Below, in pieces: positions 56,460 to 64,000 of a DNA stretch of 64,000 nucleotides; within the stretch, counting starts at the first letter, position 1, and each line of letters opens with the position of its first letter. The position numbers were made by a program, and so were the translations under genes. Under the pieces are notes generated by a model. The model had not been told where the DNA came from. It searched no databases and was given only the letters and a program-made list of their open reading frames with translations. Origin of the DNA: Hyphomicrobiales bacterium (GTDB lineage Bacteria > Pseudomonadota > Alphaproteobacteria > Rhizobiales > Rhizobiaceae); NCBI GenBank assembly GCA_900472295.1, contig UCIA01000030.1:1-64000 (forward strand). Direction: 5' to 3'.

Positions 56460-57974
56460 ATGATGAACGCACCGCTCAACATTTCCATGCCGACTGAGGC
56501 GTCCAACGCGCCGAAGGCCTACAAGCTGCTGATCGACGGCAAGCATATCGATGCCCGTGACGGCCGCACGCTGGAGCGCAACAGCCCCGGCCATGGCTTC
56601 ATTGTTTCGCGCTATGCGCAGGCCGGCGAGGCCGAAGTGGAAGCGGCGATGCAGGCCGCGCACAAGGCATTCGAGACCGGCCCGTGGCCGCGCATGAAGG
56701 CGGCCGAACGCGCCGCCATACTGCTCAAGACGGCCGACCTGATCGAGGCGCGGCTGGAGGACATCGCCCGGCTCGACGCGCTGGAATCCGGCAAGCCGAT
56801 CGCCCAGGCGCGCGGCGAGATCGGCGGCGCGGTCGACATCTGGCGCTATGCCGCCTCGCTTGCCCGCACACTGCATGGCGAAAGCTACGCCAATCTAGGC
56901 GACGCCATGCTGGGCGTGGTCGTGCGCGAGCCGATCGGCGTCGTCTCGATCATCACGCCATGGAATTTCCCCTTCCTCATCGTCAGCCAGAAGCTGCCCT
57001 TCGCGCTCGCCGCCGGCTGCACGGCGGTGGTCAAGCCGAGCGAAATGACCTCGGCCTCGACCTTCGTGCTCGGCGATATCCTGCTTGAGGCCGGCCTGCC
57101 CGCCGGCGTCGTCAACATCCTGGCCGGCCTCGGCACCGATGTCGGTGCGCCGATGGTCAGCCATCCCTTGGTCGAGATGGTGTCTTTCACCGGCTCCACC
57201 CGCGTCGGCAAGATGACCATGGCTTCCGCCGCGCAGTCGCTGAAGAAAGTCTCGATGGAACTCGGCGGCAAGAATGGCCAGATCGTCTTCCCGGATGCCG
57301 ATCTCAAGGCGGCTGCAGATGCGGCAGTCTTCGGCGGCTTCTTCAACGCCGGCGAATGCTGCAATGCCGGCAGCCGGCTGATCGTGCACGAGGCCATCGC
57401 CGACGATTTCCTTGCCGCGGTGAAAGCCCTGACCGCCAAGGTGAGGGTCGGTGATCCGCTCGACGACCAGACCAAGGTCGGTGCGATGATATCAGCCGAT
57501 CATCTGAGTAAAGTCGCGGATTACGTTACGGCAGCCACAAAAGACGGCAGCAATGTCTACAGCGGCGGCGCGCAGCTTGCCTCCAATGCTGGCCAATACC
57601 TCGATCCGACCATTATTAGCGGCGTTACCGAGGACATGGCCATTGCGCGCGAGGAAGTGTTCGGCCCGGTGCTCTCCGTGCTGACTTTTGAATCGATTGA
57701 AAAGGCGTTGCACATCGCCAACAACACGCCTTATGGTCTGTCGGCAGGGGTGTGGAGCGCCAGCATCGACACATGTATGTCGGTGGCGCGTGGTGTGCGT
57801 TCGGGGACGGTCTGGGTGAACACATTCATGGAAGGCTTTCCCGAGTTGCCATTCGGGGGCTACAAGCAGTCCGGCATCGGACGCGAACTCGGCAAACGCG
57901 CTGTCGAGGACTATACCGAGGAAAAGACAATCCAGTTTCATCGCGGCCAGCGCACCGGTTGGTGGGTCGGCTGA
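56460..57974 (+). CDS. NAD(P)-dependent aldehyde dehydrogenase
   Basis: A 504-residue aldehyde dehydrogenase. The sequence has the ITPWNFPFLIVSQKLPFALAAG cofactor region (in shorter form TPWNFP), the Glu in MELGGKNGQIVF, and the nucleophile segment NAGECCNAGSR with Cys301 (Cys300 just before it). The usual Gln of NAGQ is Glu here. It oxidises an aldehyde to an acid. Seven bases separate it from the hydratase gene, so it is in the same operon. Confidence 0.93.
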   Translation: MMNAPLNISMPTEASNAPKAYKLLIDGKHIDARDGRTLERNSPGHGFIVSRYAQAGEAEVEAAMQAAHKAFETGPWPRMKAAERAAILLKTADLIEARLEDIARLDALESGKPIAQARGEIGGAVDIWRYAASLARTLHGESYANLGDAMLGVVVREPIGVVSIITPWNFPFLIVSQKLPFALAAGCTAVVKPSEMTSASTFVLGDILLEAGLPAGVVNILAGLGTDVGAPMVSHPLVEMVSFTGSTRVGKMTMASAAQSLKKVSMELGGKNGQIVFPDADLKAAADAAVFGGFFNAGECCNAGSRLIVHEAIADDFLAAVKALTAKVRVGDPLDDQTKVGAMISADHLSKVADYVTAATKDGSNVYSGGAQLASNAGQYLDPTIISGVTEDMAIAREEVFGPVLSVLTFESIEKALHIANNTPYGLSAGVWSASIDTCMSVARGVRSGTVWVNTFMEGFPELPFGGYKQSGIGRELGKRAVEDYTEEKTIQFHRGQRTGWWVG

Positions 57975-58033
57975 GTTTGGAAGAAACCCGGTGGGCTTCC
58001 ACCGGTCGTGTAATGCAACAAGGGAGGTAGTAC

Positions 58034-59287
58034 ATGTTGCGCAAACTGCTTATCGGAACGGCTCTGGCGACGACCTTTGCTTTCTCGGCCCACGCCGAGG
58101 ACGTCAAGGAAGTGCAGATGCTGCATTGGTGGACTTCGGGCGGCGAAGCGGCTGCTCTCAATGTCCTCAAGGGCGATCTGGCCAAGGAAGGTTATGCCTG
58201 GAAGGACGTGCCGGTGGCCGGCGGTGGCGGCGACGCTGCCATGACCGCGCTGAAGGCAATGGTCGCGGCCGGCAATTATCCGACCGCATCGCAGATGCTC
58301 GGCTACACCGTGCTCGACTATGCGGCGGCCGGCGTGATGGGCGACCTGACCGAGACGGCGAAGAAGGAAGGCTGGGACAAGTCGGTTCCGGCAGCCCTGC
58401 AGAAGTTCTCCGTCTATGACGGCAAGTGGGTCGCGGCTCCGGTCAACGTCCACTCCGTCAACTGGCTGTGGATCAACAAGGCGGTGCTGGACAAGATCGG
58501 CGGCAGCGAGCCGAAGACCTTCGACGACTTCGTCGCCCTGCTCGACAAGGCCAAGGCGGCCGGCGTCATCCCGCTCGCTCTCGGCGGCCAGAACTGGCAG
58601 GAAGCCACCATGTTCGACTCGGTCGTGCTGTCGACCGGCGGACCTGAGTTCTACAAGAAGGCCTTCAACGACCTCGACGATGCTTCGCTCAAGTCCGACA
58701 CGATGAAGAAGTCGTTCGACAACCTGGCCAAGCTCGTCACCTATGTCGACCCGAACTTCTCGGGCCGCGACTGGAACCTTGCCACCGCCATGGTCATCAA
58801 GGGCGACGCCCTTGTGCAGGTCATGGGCGACTGGGCCAAGGGCGAGTTCAATGCCGCCAAGAAAACCCCGGGCACCGACTTCCTGTGCTATCGCTTCCCG
58901 GGCACCGATGGCTCGGTGATCTACAACTCCGACATGTTCGGCATGTTCAACGTTCCGGACGACCGCAAGGCCGCCCAGGTCGCATTGGCCACCGCCACCC
59001 TGTCGAAGAGCTTCCAGTCGGCCTTCAACGTGGTCAAGGGTTCGGTTCCGGCCCGTACCGACGTTCCGGACACCGACTTCGACGCTTGCGGCAAGAAGGG
59101 CATCGCCGACCTGAAGGCAGCCAACGAAGGCGGCACGCTGTTCGGCTCGCTTGCCCAGGGCTATGGGGCGCCTCCGGCGGTCGCCAATGCCTACAAGGAC
59201 GTCGTGTCGAAGTTCGTCCATGGTCAGATCAAGACCTCCGACGAAGCCGTGACCGAACTGGTCAAGGCGATCGACGACGCCAAGTAA
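58034..59287 (+). CDS. CUT1 sugar ABC transporter, substrate-binding protein
   Basis: A 417-residue secreted binding protein with signal peptide to about residue 22 (FAFSAHAED). The mature part has the pattern of glucose/mannose-type binding proteins (VQMLHWWTSGGEAAAL, GGDAAMTALKAMVAAGNYPTA in pieces, VNVHSVNWLWINKAVLDKIG). It delivers the substrate to the permease encoded after the hairpin. GGGAGG precedes the ATG. It is separated from the aldehyde dehydrogenase by about 60 bases. Confidence 0.92.
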   Translation: MLRKLLIGTALATTFAFSAHAEDVKEVQMLHWWTSGGEAAALNVLKGDLAKEGYAWKDVPVAGGGGDAAMTALKAMVAAGNYPTASQMLGYTVLDYAAAGVMGDLTETAKKEGWDKSVPAALQKFSVYDGKWVAAPVNVHSVNWLWINKAVLDKIGGSEPKTFDDFVALLDKAKAAGVIPLALGGQNWQEATMFDSVVLSTGGPEFYKKAFNDLDDASLKSDTMKKSFDNLAKLVTYVDPNFSGRDWNLATAMVIKGDALVQVMGDWAKGEFNAAKKTPGTDFLCYRFPGTDGSVIYNSDMFGMFNVPDDRKAAQVALATATLSKSFQSAFNVVKGSVPARTDVPDTDFDACGKKGIADLKAANEGGTLFGSLAQGYGAPPAVANAYKDVVSKFVHGQIKTSDEAVTELVKAIDDAK

Positions 59288-59305
59288 GCGCTAAGTCAGG
59301 AAAAC

Positions 59306-59331
59306 ACCTTCCCCGCTTCGGCGGGGGAGGT
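59306..59331 (+). promoter_or_regulatory. Stem-loop between binding-protein and permease genes
   Basis: Strong hairpin ACCTTCCCCGC-TTC-GGCGGGGGAGGT without a T run. Such stem-loops after binding-protein genes commonly protect the 3' end of the processed mRNA and partly terminate, giving an excess of binding protein over permease. Confidence 0.7.
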
Positions 59332-59441
59332 TTCGCCTCAGGATTGGCCGGCTAAACACCACGCCGACCAAAGACCCGTATGCACGGGCCGCCTTGCCGC
59401 CTGACGGCAGAGCATGGACGACCCGAAACGGGAGGAGCCTC

Positions 59442-60392
59442 ATGAGCAGTGTAGCGACAACACAGATCAAGCTGACGCCGGAGCGGTCGCGCCCCTCGGT
59501 GCGCGCGCGCCTGCAGGACGCGCTGCCGAAGATCGTGCTGGCGCCGAGCTTCGCCATCACCATCGTCTTCGTCTACGGCTTCATCCTGTGGACGGTCTAT
59601 CTGTCCTTCACCAATTCCAAGACCTTCCCGTCCTATGTCATCACCGGACCGCGCGCCTATCTGCGGCTGTGGGGCTGGACTTTCGATTCCGACCCGCCAT
59701 CGAGCTGGTACACGTCGATCGTCAATATGGGCATTTTCGGCTTTCTCTACATCGCCATCTGCCTGGCGCTCGGCCTGTTCCTGGCCATCCTGCTCGACCA
59801 GAAGATCCGTGGCGAAGGCGTGCTGCGTCCCATCTATCTCTACCCGATGGCGCTGTCCTTCATCGTCACCGGCGTCGCCTGGAAATGGTTCCTCGATCCG
59901 GGCCTCGGCCTTGAGCAGACCTTGCATCAATGGGGCTGGACGAGCTTCCATTTCGACTGGATCAAGAACAAGGATTTCGTCATCTACACGGTGGTGATCG
60001 CCGGCGTCTGGCAGGCCTCCGGCTTCATCATGGCGATGTTCCTGGCCGGGCTGCGCGGCATCGACGGCGAGATCATGAAGGCGGCGCAGATCGACGGCGC
60101 CACCACCTTCCAGCTCTACCGCCGCATCGTCATTCCGCTGCTGCGGCCGATCTTCCTGTCGGCCTTCATCGTGCTCGCGCACCTTGCCATCAAGTCGTAC
60201 GATCTTGTCGTCGCGCTGACCAGCGGCGGCCCTGGCGGCTCGGCCTGGCTGCCGTCCAACTTCATGTATGAGTACACCTTCAAGCGCAACGAAATGGCGG
60301 TCGGCTCGGCAAGTGCGGTGATCATGCTGATGACCATCGTCGCCATCATCGTGCCCTACCTCTATTCGGAACTCAGGGAGAAGCCGCGATGA
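59442..60392 (+). CDS. CUT1 sugar ABC transporter permease, MalF/GtsB-type
   Basis: A 316-residue inner-membrane protein with about six transmembrane helices. The EAA-loop EIMKAAQIDGATTFQLYRRIVIPLL (in shorter form KAAQIDGATT) is near residue 210, where it contacts the ATPase. The start at 59442 follows GGAGGAG. The four-base overlap with the following permease gene shows coupling. Confidence 0.92.
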   Translation: MSSVATTQIKLTPERSRPSVRARLQDALPKIVLAPSFAITIVFVYGFILWTVYLSFTNSKTFPSYVITGPRAYLRLWGWTFDSDPPSSWYTSIVNMGIFGFLYIAICLALGLFLAILLDQKIRGEGVLRPIYLYPMALSFIVTGVAWKWFLDPGLGLEQTLHQWGWTSFHFDWIKNKDFVIYTVVIAGVWQASGFIMAMFLAGLRGIDGEIMKAAQIDGATTFQLYRRIVIPLLRPIFLSAFIVLAHLAIKSYDLVVALTSGGPGGSAWLPSNFMYEYTFKRNEMAVGSASAVIMLMTIVAIIVPYLYSELREKPR

Positions 60393-61348
60393 GCGCCGTC
60401 GCCACCCCTTCCCGCCCCGCTGCTTCCCAAAATGCCTCCAGCGGCATGAGCACCAAGACCCTCAACCGCATCGTCATCTACGGGCTGCTGGCGCTGTTTG
60501 CGGTGTTCTATCTGATGCCGCTGTTCGTCATGCTGGTGACGTCGTTCAAGACCATGGACGAGATCCAGAACGGCAACATGCTGGCGCTGCCCAGGGCGCC
60601 GACCTTCGACCCCTGGCTGAAGGCCTGGGGCGAGACCTGCGTTGGCCTCACCTGCGCCGGCATCAAGGGCTATTTCTGGAACTCCATCAAGATGGTGGTT
60701 CCGGCCGTGCTGATCTCGACCATGCTCGGCGCGCTCAACGGCTATGTGCTGACCAAATGGCGTTTTCGCGGCTCAACACTGGTCTTCGGCCTGATGCTGT
60801 TTGCCTGTTTCATCCCGTTCCAGTCGGTGCTGCTGCCGATGGCGACCATCCTCGGCAGCCTGGGTCGCTTCGGCGTGACGCTGCAGAACACCGTCGGCAC
60901 CAGCTTCGGCCTCGGCAACCCGACGGTCAATCTGGTCTTCGTCCACGTCGTCTACGGCATCGGCTTCACGACGCTGTTCTTCCGCAACTATTACGAGGCG
61001 TTCCCCAATGAGCTGATCAAGGCCGCACAGGTAGACGGCGCCTCTTTCTTCCAGATCTTCCGCCGCATCATGCTGCCGAACTCGCTGCCGATTTTCGTCG
61101 TCACCGTGATCTACCAGTTCACCAACATCTGGAACGACTTCCTGTTCGCGTCGGCTTACGCCGGCACCGGCGACTCCATGCCGATGACGGTGGCGCTGAA
61201 CAATGTCGTCAACACCTCGACCGGCGTCGTCGAATACAATGTCAACATGGCGGCCGCGATGATCGCGGCTCTCCCCACCCTGATCGTCTATGTCGTCGCC
61301 GGCCGCTATTTCGTGCGCGGGCTGATGGCGGGCGCGGTCAAGGGCTGA
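60389..61348 (+). CDS. CUT1 sugar ABC transporter permease, MalG/GtsC-type
   Basis: A 319-residue inner-membrane protein with about six transmembrane helices. The EAA-loop ELIKAAQVDGASFFQIFRRI (KAAQVDGAS) is near residue 210. The ATG overlaps the stop of the preceding permease gene. The protein ends FVRGLMAGAVKG, typical of the MalG type. Confidence 0.92.
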   Translation: MSAVATPSRPAASQNASSGMSTKTLNRIVIYGLLALFAVFYLMPLFVMLVTSFKTMDEIQNGNMLALPRAPTFDPWLKAWGETCVGLTCAGIKGYFWNSIKMVVPAVLISTMLGALNGYVLTKWRFRGSTLVFGLMLFACFIPFQSVLLPMATILGSLGRFGVTLQNTVGTSFGLGNPTVNLVFVHVVYGIGFTTLFFRNYYEAFPNELIKAAQVDGASFFQIFRRIMLPNSLPIFVVTVIYQFTNIWNDFLFASAYAGTGDSMPMTVALNNVVNTSTGVVEYNVNMAAAMIAALPTLIVYVVAGRYFVRGLMAGAVKG

Positions 61349-61369
61349 TCAAATTCGGAAGGAACGACC

Positions 61370-62485
61370 ATGGCTTTTCTGGAAATTGATGGGCTGAAGA
61401 AGCGCTTCGGGAATGTCGAAATCCTGAAGGGCATCGATGTCGAGCTCGAAAAAGGCGGCTTCCTGGTGCTGGTCGGCCCGTCCGGCTGCGGCAAGTCCAC
61501 ACTGCTCAACACCATCGCCGGCCTAGAGCAGATCACCGAGGGCGAGATCCGTGTCGACGGCCGCGCCATCAACGATCTGCATCCGTCCAAGCGCGATATC
61601 GCCATGGTCTTCCAGAGCTATGCGCTCTACCCGAACATGACGGTGGCCGGGAACATCTCCTTCGGCATGGAGATGCGCGGCGTGCCGGCCGACGAGCGCC
61701 AGAAGGCGATCGACAAGGTGGCGAAGGTCCTGCAGATCGGTCACCTGCTCAACCGCAAACCGAGCCAGCTCTCCGGTGGCCAGCGCCAGCGCGTCGCCAT
61801 GGGCCGGGCGCTGGTGCGCGATCCCAAATTGTTCCTGTTCGACGAGCCTTTGTCCAATCTCGACGCCAAGCTGCGCGTCGACATGCGCATCGAGATCAAG
61901 CGCCTGCATGCCACCACCGGCACGACGATCGTCTACGTCACCCATGACCAGATCGAGGCGATGACGCTGGCCACCAAGATCGCCGTCATGCGCGACGGCG
62001 AGGTGCAGCAGTTCGGCACACCGGCCGAGATCTACAACAACCCGACCAACCTCTTCGTCGCCGACTTCATGGGCTCGCCGGCGATGAACCTGATCCCGGC
62101 GACTATCGCCACGAAGGGCAATGCGCTGTCCGTCGTGTTGCAGCGCGAGGCACGCGAACCGATCACACTGCCGATGGCCAATGCGCCGGCGGGCCTCTCG
62201 GCATTCCAGGGCAAGCCGATCATCTTCGGCGTGCGGCCGGAAGCGCTGACCGATCCGGAAGGTGCCGAACGCAACGCCTCCAACATCGCTACAGCCGACC
62301 TGCACATCGAAGTGGTCGAGCCGGCGGGGTCCGACACCTTCGCGGTCACCAATCTCGGCGGTAAGCCCGTTGTGGCGCGGCTGCGCGCCGACGCCAACAT
62401 CCAGCCGGGCACCAGCACGCCGCTCGCCTTCAACCTGACCAAGGCAGTGTTCTTCGATCCGGCGACCGAACACCGCATTCGCTGA
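61370..62485 (+). CDS. CUT1 sugar ABC transporter ATPase, UgpC/MalK type
   Basis: A 371-residue ATPase. Walker A GPSGCGKST (36-44), the signature LSGGQRQRVAMGRAL, Walker B LFLFDEPLSNLDAKL, and the switch His in VTHDQIEAMTL form the ATP-binding domain (1-235). The OB-fold TOBE domain (about 240-370) is of the MalK/UgpC kind and may take regulatory signals. GGAAGGAAC precedes the ATG. Confidence 0.95.
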   Translation: MAFLEIDGLKKRFGNVEILKGIDVELEKGGFLVLVGPSGCGKSTLLNTIAGLEQITEGEIRVDGRAINDLHPSKRDIAMVFQSYALYPNMTVAGNISFGMEMRGVPADERQKAIDKVAKVLQIGHLLNRKPSQLSGGQRQRVAMGRALVRDPKLFLFDEPLSNLDAKLRVDMRIEIKRLHATTGTTIVYVTHDQIEAMTLATKIAVMRDGEVQQFGTPAEIYNNPTNLFVADFMGSPAMNLIPATIATKGNALSVVLQREAREPITLPMANAPAGLSAFQGKPIIFGVRPEALTDPEGAERNASNIATADLHIEVVEPAGSDTFAVTNLGGKPVVARLRADANIQPGTSTPLAFNLTKAVFFDPATEHRIR

Positions 62486-62490
62486 TAGAG

Positions 62491-63993
62491 ATGACCCGCC
62501 CCGATATCGTCATCATCGGCTCCGGCATTGGCGGCGCCACGATCGCCTCCGGCCTCGCCGGCAGCGGCGCTTCGATCCTGATGCTGGAGCGCGGCGAACC
62601 CTTGCCGGCAACGCCGCATGCGCGCGATACCAGATCGATCTTCGTCGACGGCCACTACCGTCCCAAGGAGATGTGGCGCGAGGCCGGTGGCGGCGCCTTC
62701 AACCCCGGCAACTACTACTATGTCGGCGGCAATTCGAAATTCTTCGGTGCGGTGCTGATCCGCTACCGCAAGGAGGATTTCGCCGCCATGGAGCACTTTG
62801 GCGGCATCTCGCCGGCCTGGCCGTTTTCCTACGACGAGTTCGAGCCCTGGTATTCGAAGGCAGAGCAGCTGTTTCGCGTCCGCGGCTCACTCGGCGAAGA
62901 TCCGACCGAGCCGTTCCACTCGATCCCCTATGCCTTCAAGCCGGTGCCCGACGAAGCGCCGATCGCCCGTGCTCGCGCTGAGCTCAAGGGCCTAGGCCTC
63001 CATCCGGCCTCGCTGCCGCTCGGTGTCGACATCGACACCTGGTTGAAGGAAGGCAAGACCGGCTGGGACGCTTTCCCCAACACCGGCCAGGGCAAGATGG
63101 ACGCCCAGACAGCGCCGCTGGCGGCGGCGCTCATGGATACCAACATCCAGATCGAGACCGGCTGCCATGTCGAATATCTCGAAGCGGCGCCCGACGGCAA
63201 AACCATCGCGGCCATCCACTACCGCCAGAATGGCGAGTTGAAGAAAGTGTCGCCGAAGCTGGTTATTCTCTCGGCCGGCGCGGTCAATTCCGCAGTCATC
63301 CTGCTGCGCTCGCCCTCTTCTGACGGCAAAGGCCTCACCAACCGCTCCGACCAGGTCGGCCGCAATTTCATGAACCACAATTCGGCTGCCATGCTGGCGA
63401 TCGACCCGCGCCGCCGCAATGATTCCGTCTACCAAAAGACGTTGATGCTGAACGACTACTATCTCTCCGACGGCAAGGGCGGCAAGCCGCTTGGCAATGT
63501 CCAGCTGCTCGGCAAGATCGACGGCAACATGCTGAAGGCCAACGTCAAGCGGGTGCCGAAATTCGCGCTCGATTACATGGCCGGCCATGCCGTCGACTGG
63601 TACCTGATGTGCGAGGACCTGCCCGACCCAGAAAGCCGCATCATGGTCGACGGCAAGGACATCGTCATGCAGTGGCGGCGCTCCAACATGCAGTCGCTCG
63701 ACGGGCTGACCAAGGTGATGCGTGAACACTTTCGCGCCTGCGGCTACCCCATCGTATTGTCGCGCCCCTTCGACAAGCGCACGCCTTCGCACCAGTGCGG
63801 CACGGTGAAGATGGGCGACGATCCGGCAACCTCACCGCTCGACCCGTTCTGCCGTGCTTTCGACCACCAGAACCTGTTCGTTGTCGACGGCAGCTTTCTG
63901 CCAAACTCGGCTGCAGTGAACCCAGCGCTGTCAATCGCCGCCCAAGCGCTGCGGGTGGCCGAGCATATCCGCAAGACGGATCTCGCGGCATGA
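62491..63993 (+). CDS. GMC-family FAD oxidoreductase
   Basis: A 500-residue flavoprotein. The FAD-binding motif GSGIGGA lies at 10-16 (after PDIVII), ERG follows near 32, and the GMC C-terminal domain holds the conserved His in SHQCGTVKMGDDP and the Asn/His near NSAAVNPALS. The family oxidises sugar or alcohol hydroxyl groups, here perhaps a sugar C3 position as in glucoside 3-dehydrogenases; a small haem-binding partner subunit is not seen in the window. It begins five bases after the ATPase stop. Bases 63994-64000 continue into a region I cannot see. Confidence 0.9.
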   Translation: MTRPDIVIIGSGIGGATIASGLAGSGASILMLERGEPLPATPHARDTRSIFVDGHYRPKEMWREAGGGAFNPGNYYYVGGNSKFFGAVLIRYRKEDFAAMEHFGGISPAWPFSYDEFEPWYSKAEQLFRVRGSLGEDPTEPFHSIPYAFKPVPDEAPIARARAELKGLGLHPASLPLGVDIDTWLKEGKTGWDAFPNTGQGKMDAQTAPLAAALMDTNIQIETGCHVEYLEAAPDGKTIAAIHYRQNGELKKVSPKLVILSAGAVNSAVILLRSPSSDGKGLTNRSDQVGRNFMNHNSAAMLAIDPRRRNDSVYQKTLMLNDYYLSDGKGGKPLGNVQLLGKIDGNMLKANVKRVPKFALDYMAGHAVDWYLMCEDLPDPESRIMVDGKDIVMQWRRSNMQSLDGLTKVMREHFRACGYPIVLSRPFDKRTPSHQCGTVKMGDDPATSPLDPFCRAFDHQNLFVVDGSFLPNSAAVNPALSIAAQALRVAEHIRKTDLAA

Positions 63994-64000
63994 CCCGCCC

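Overview
The window is GC-rich, densely coded chromosomal DNA of a Rhizobiales alphaproteobacterium, most likely Mesorhizobium or a close Phyllobacteriaceae relative. I infer this from gene content: homospermidine synthase, an Omp10-type lipoprotein, CpdR, hisN, a small heat-shock gene with an RpoH-type promoter and a ROSE-like leader. Intergenic palindromes of a kind widespread in rhizobial genomes agree with it. Nothing was searched against a database; all names rest on motifs, length and context.

Layout. 1-1331: a complete IS481-family insertion sequence whose left end coincides with the window edge. 1.5-10.1 kb: housekeeping and envelope genes (SDR, DUF533 protein, SnoaL-like protein, TrhO, KDPG aldolase, a His-rich secreted peptide, tRNA-Gln, a DUF882 murein peptidase, an orphan NtrC-type regulator). 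10.2-24.6 kb: PepF, a membrane protein with a helix-hairpin-helix domain, pabB-pabC, a DUF3445 haem enzyme, homospermidine synthase, Omp10, a 5'-nucleotidase fused to LysM, ferrochelatase and a QmcA/NfeD pair. 24.6-32.7 kb: envelope and polysaccharide functions (KdsD, an outer-membrane barrel, GalU, lytic transglycosylase, DUF459 hydrolase). 31.3-37.6 kb: gltB and gltD, the NADPH-glutamate synthase. 38-44.8 kb: threonine aldolase, TauE-type permease, hsp20 with its thermosensor leader, a possible small RNA, a lysophospholipase-like hydrolase, HisN, N-formylglutamate amidohydrolase, CpdR and tRNA-Val. 44.8-48.4 kb: an accessory patch after tRNA-Val with a Stf0-like sulfotransferase and small orphan genes. 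48.5-50.5 kb: gmd-fcl for GDP-L-fucose.

50.6-64 kb: a LacI-controlled catabolic locus, the most interesting part of the window. A DUF993 aldolase-like gene diverges from a lacI gene. The lacI gene begins a tightly coupled run: an oxidoreductase resembling 1,5-anhydro-D-fructose reductase, a CoA-transferase, an enoyl-CoA hydratase, an aldehyde dehydrogenase, a complete CUT1 sugar ABC transporter and a GMC oxidoreductase. Two near-identical AACGTT palindromes lie in the divergent promoter. Together they suggest import of a sugar or anhydro-sugar, oxidation, CoA activation and aldol cleavage. I know of no described pathway with this combination.

Transcription units: pabBC; DUF3445-DUF3298-like; qmcA-nfeD; gltB then gltD; gmd-fcl; lacI through GMC oxidoreductase. 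Several neighbours converge with overlapping stop codons.
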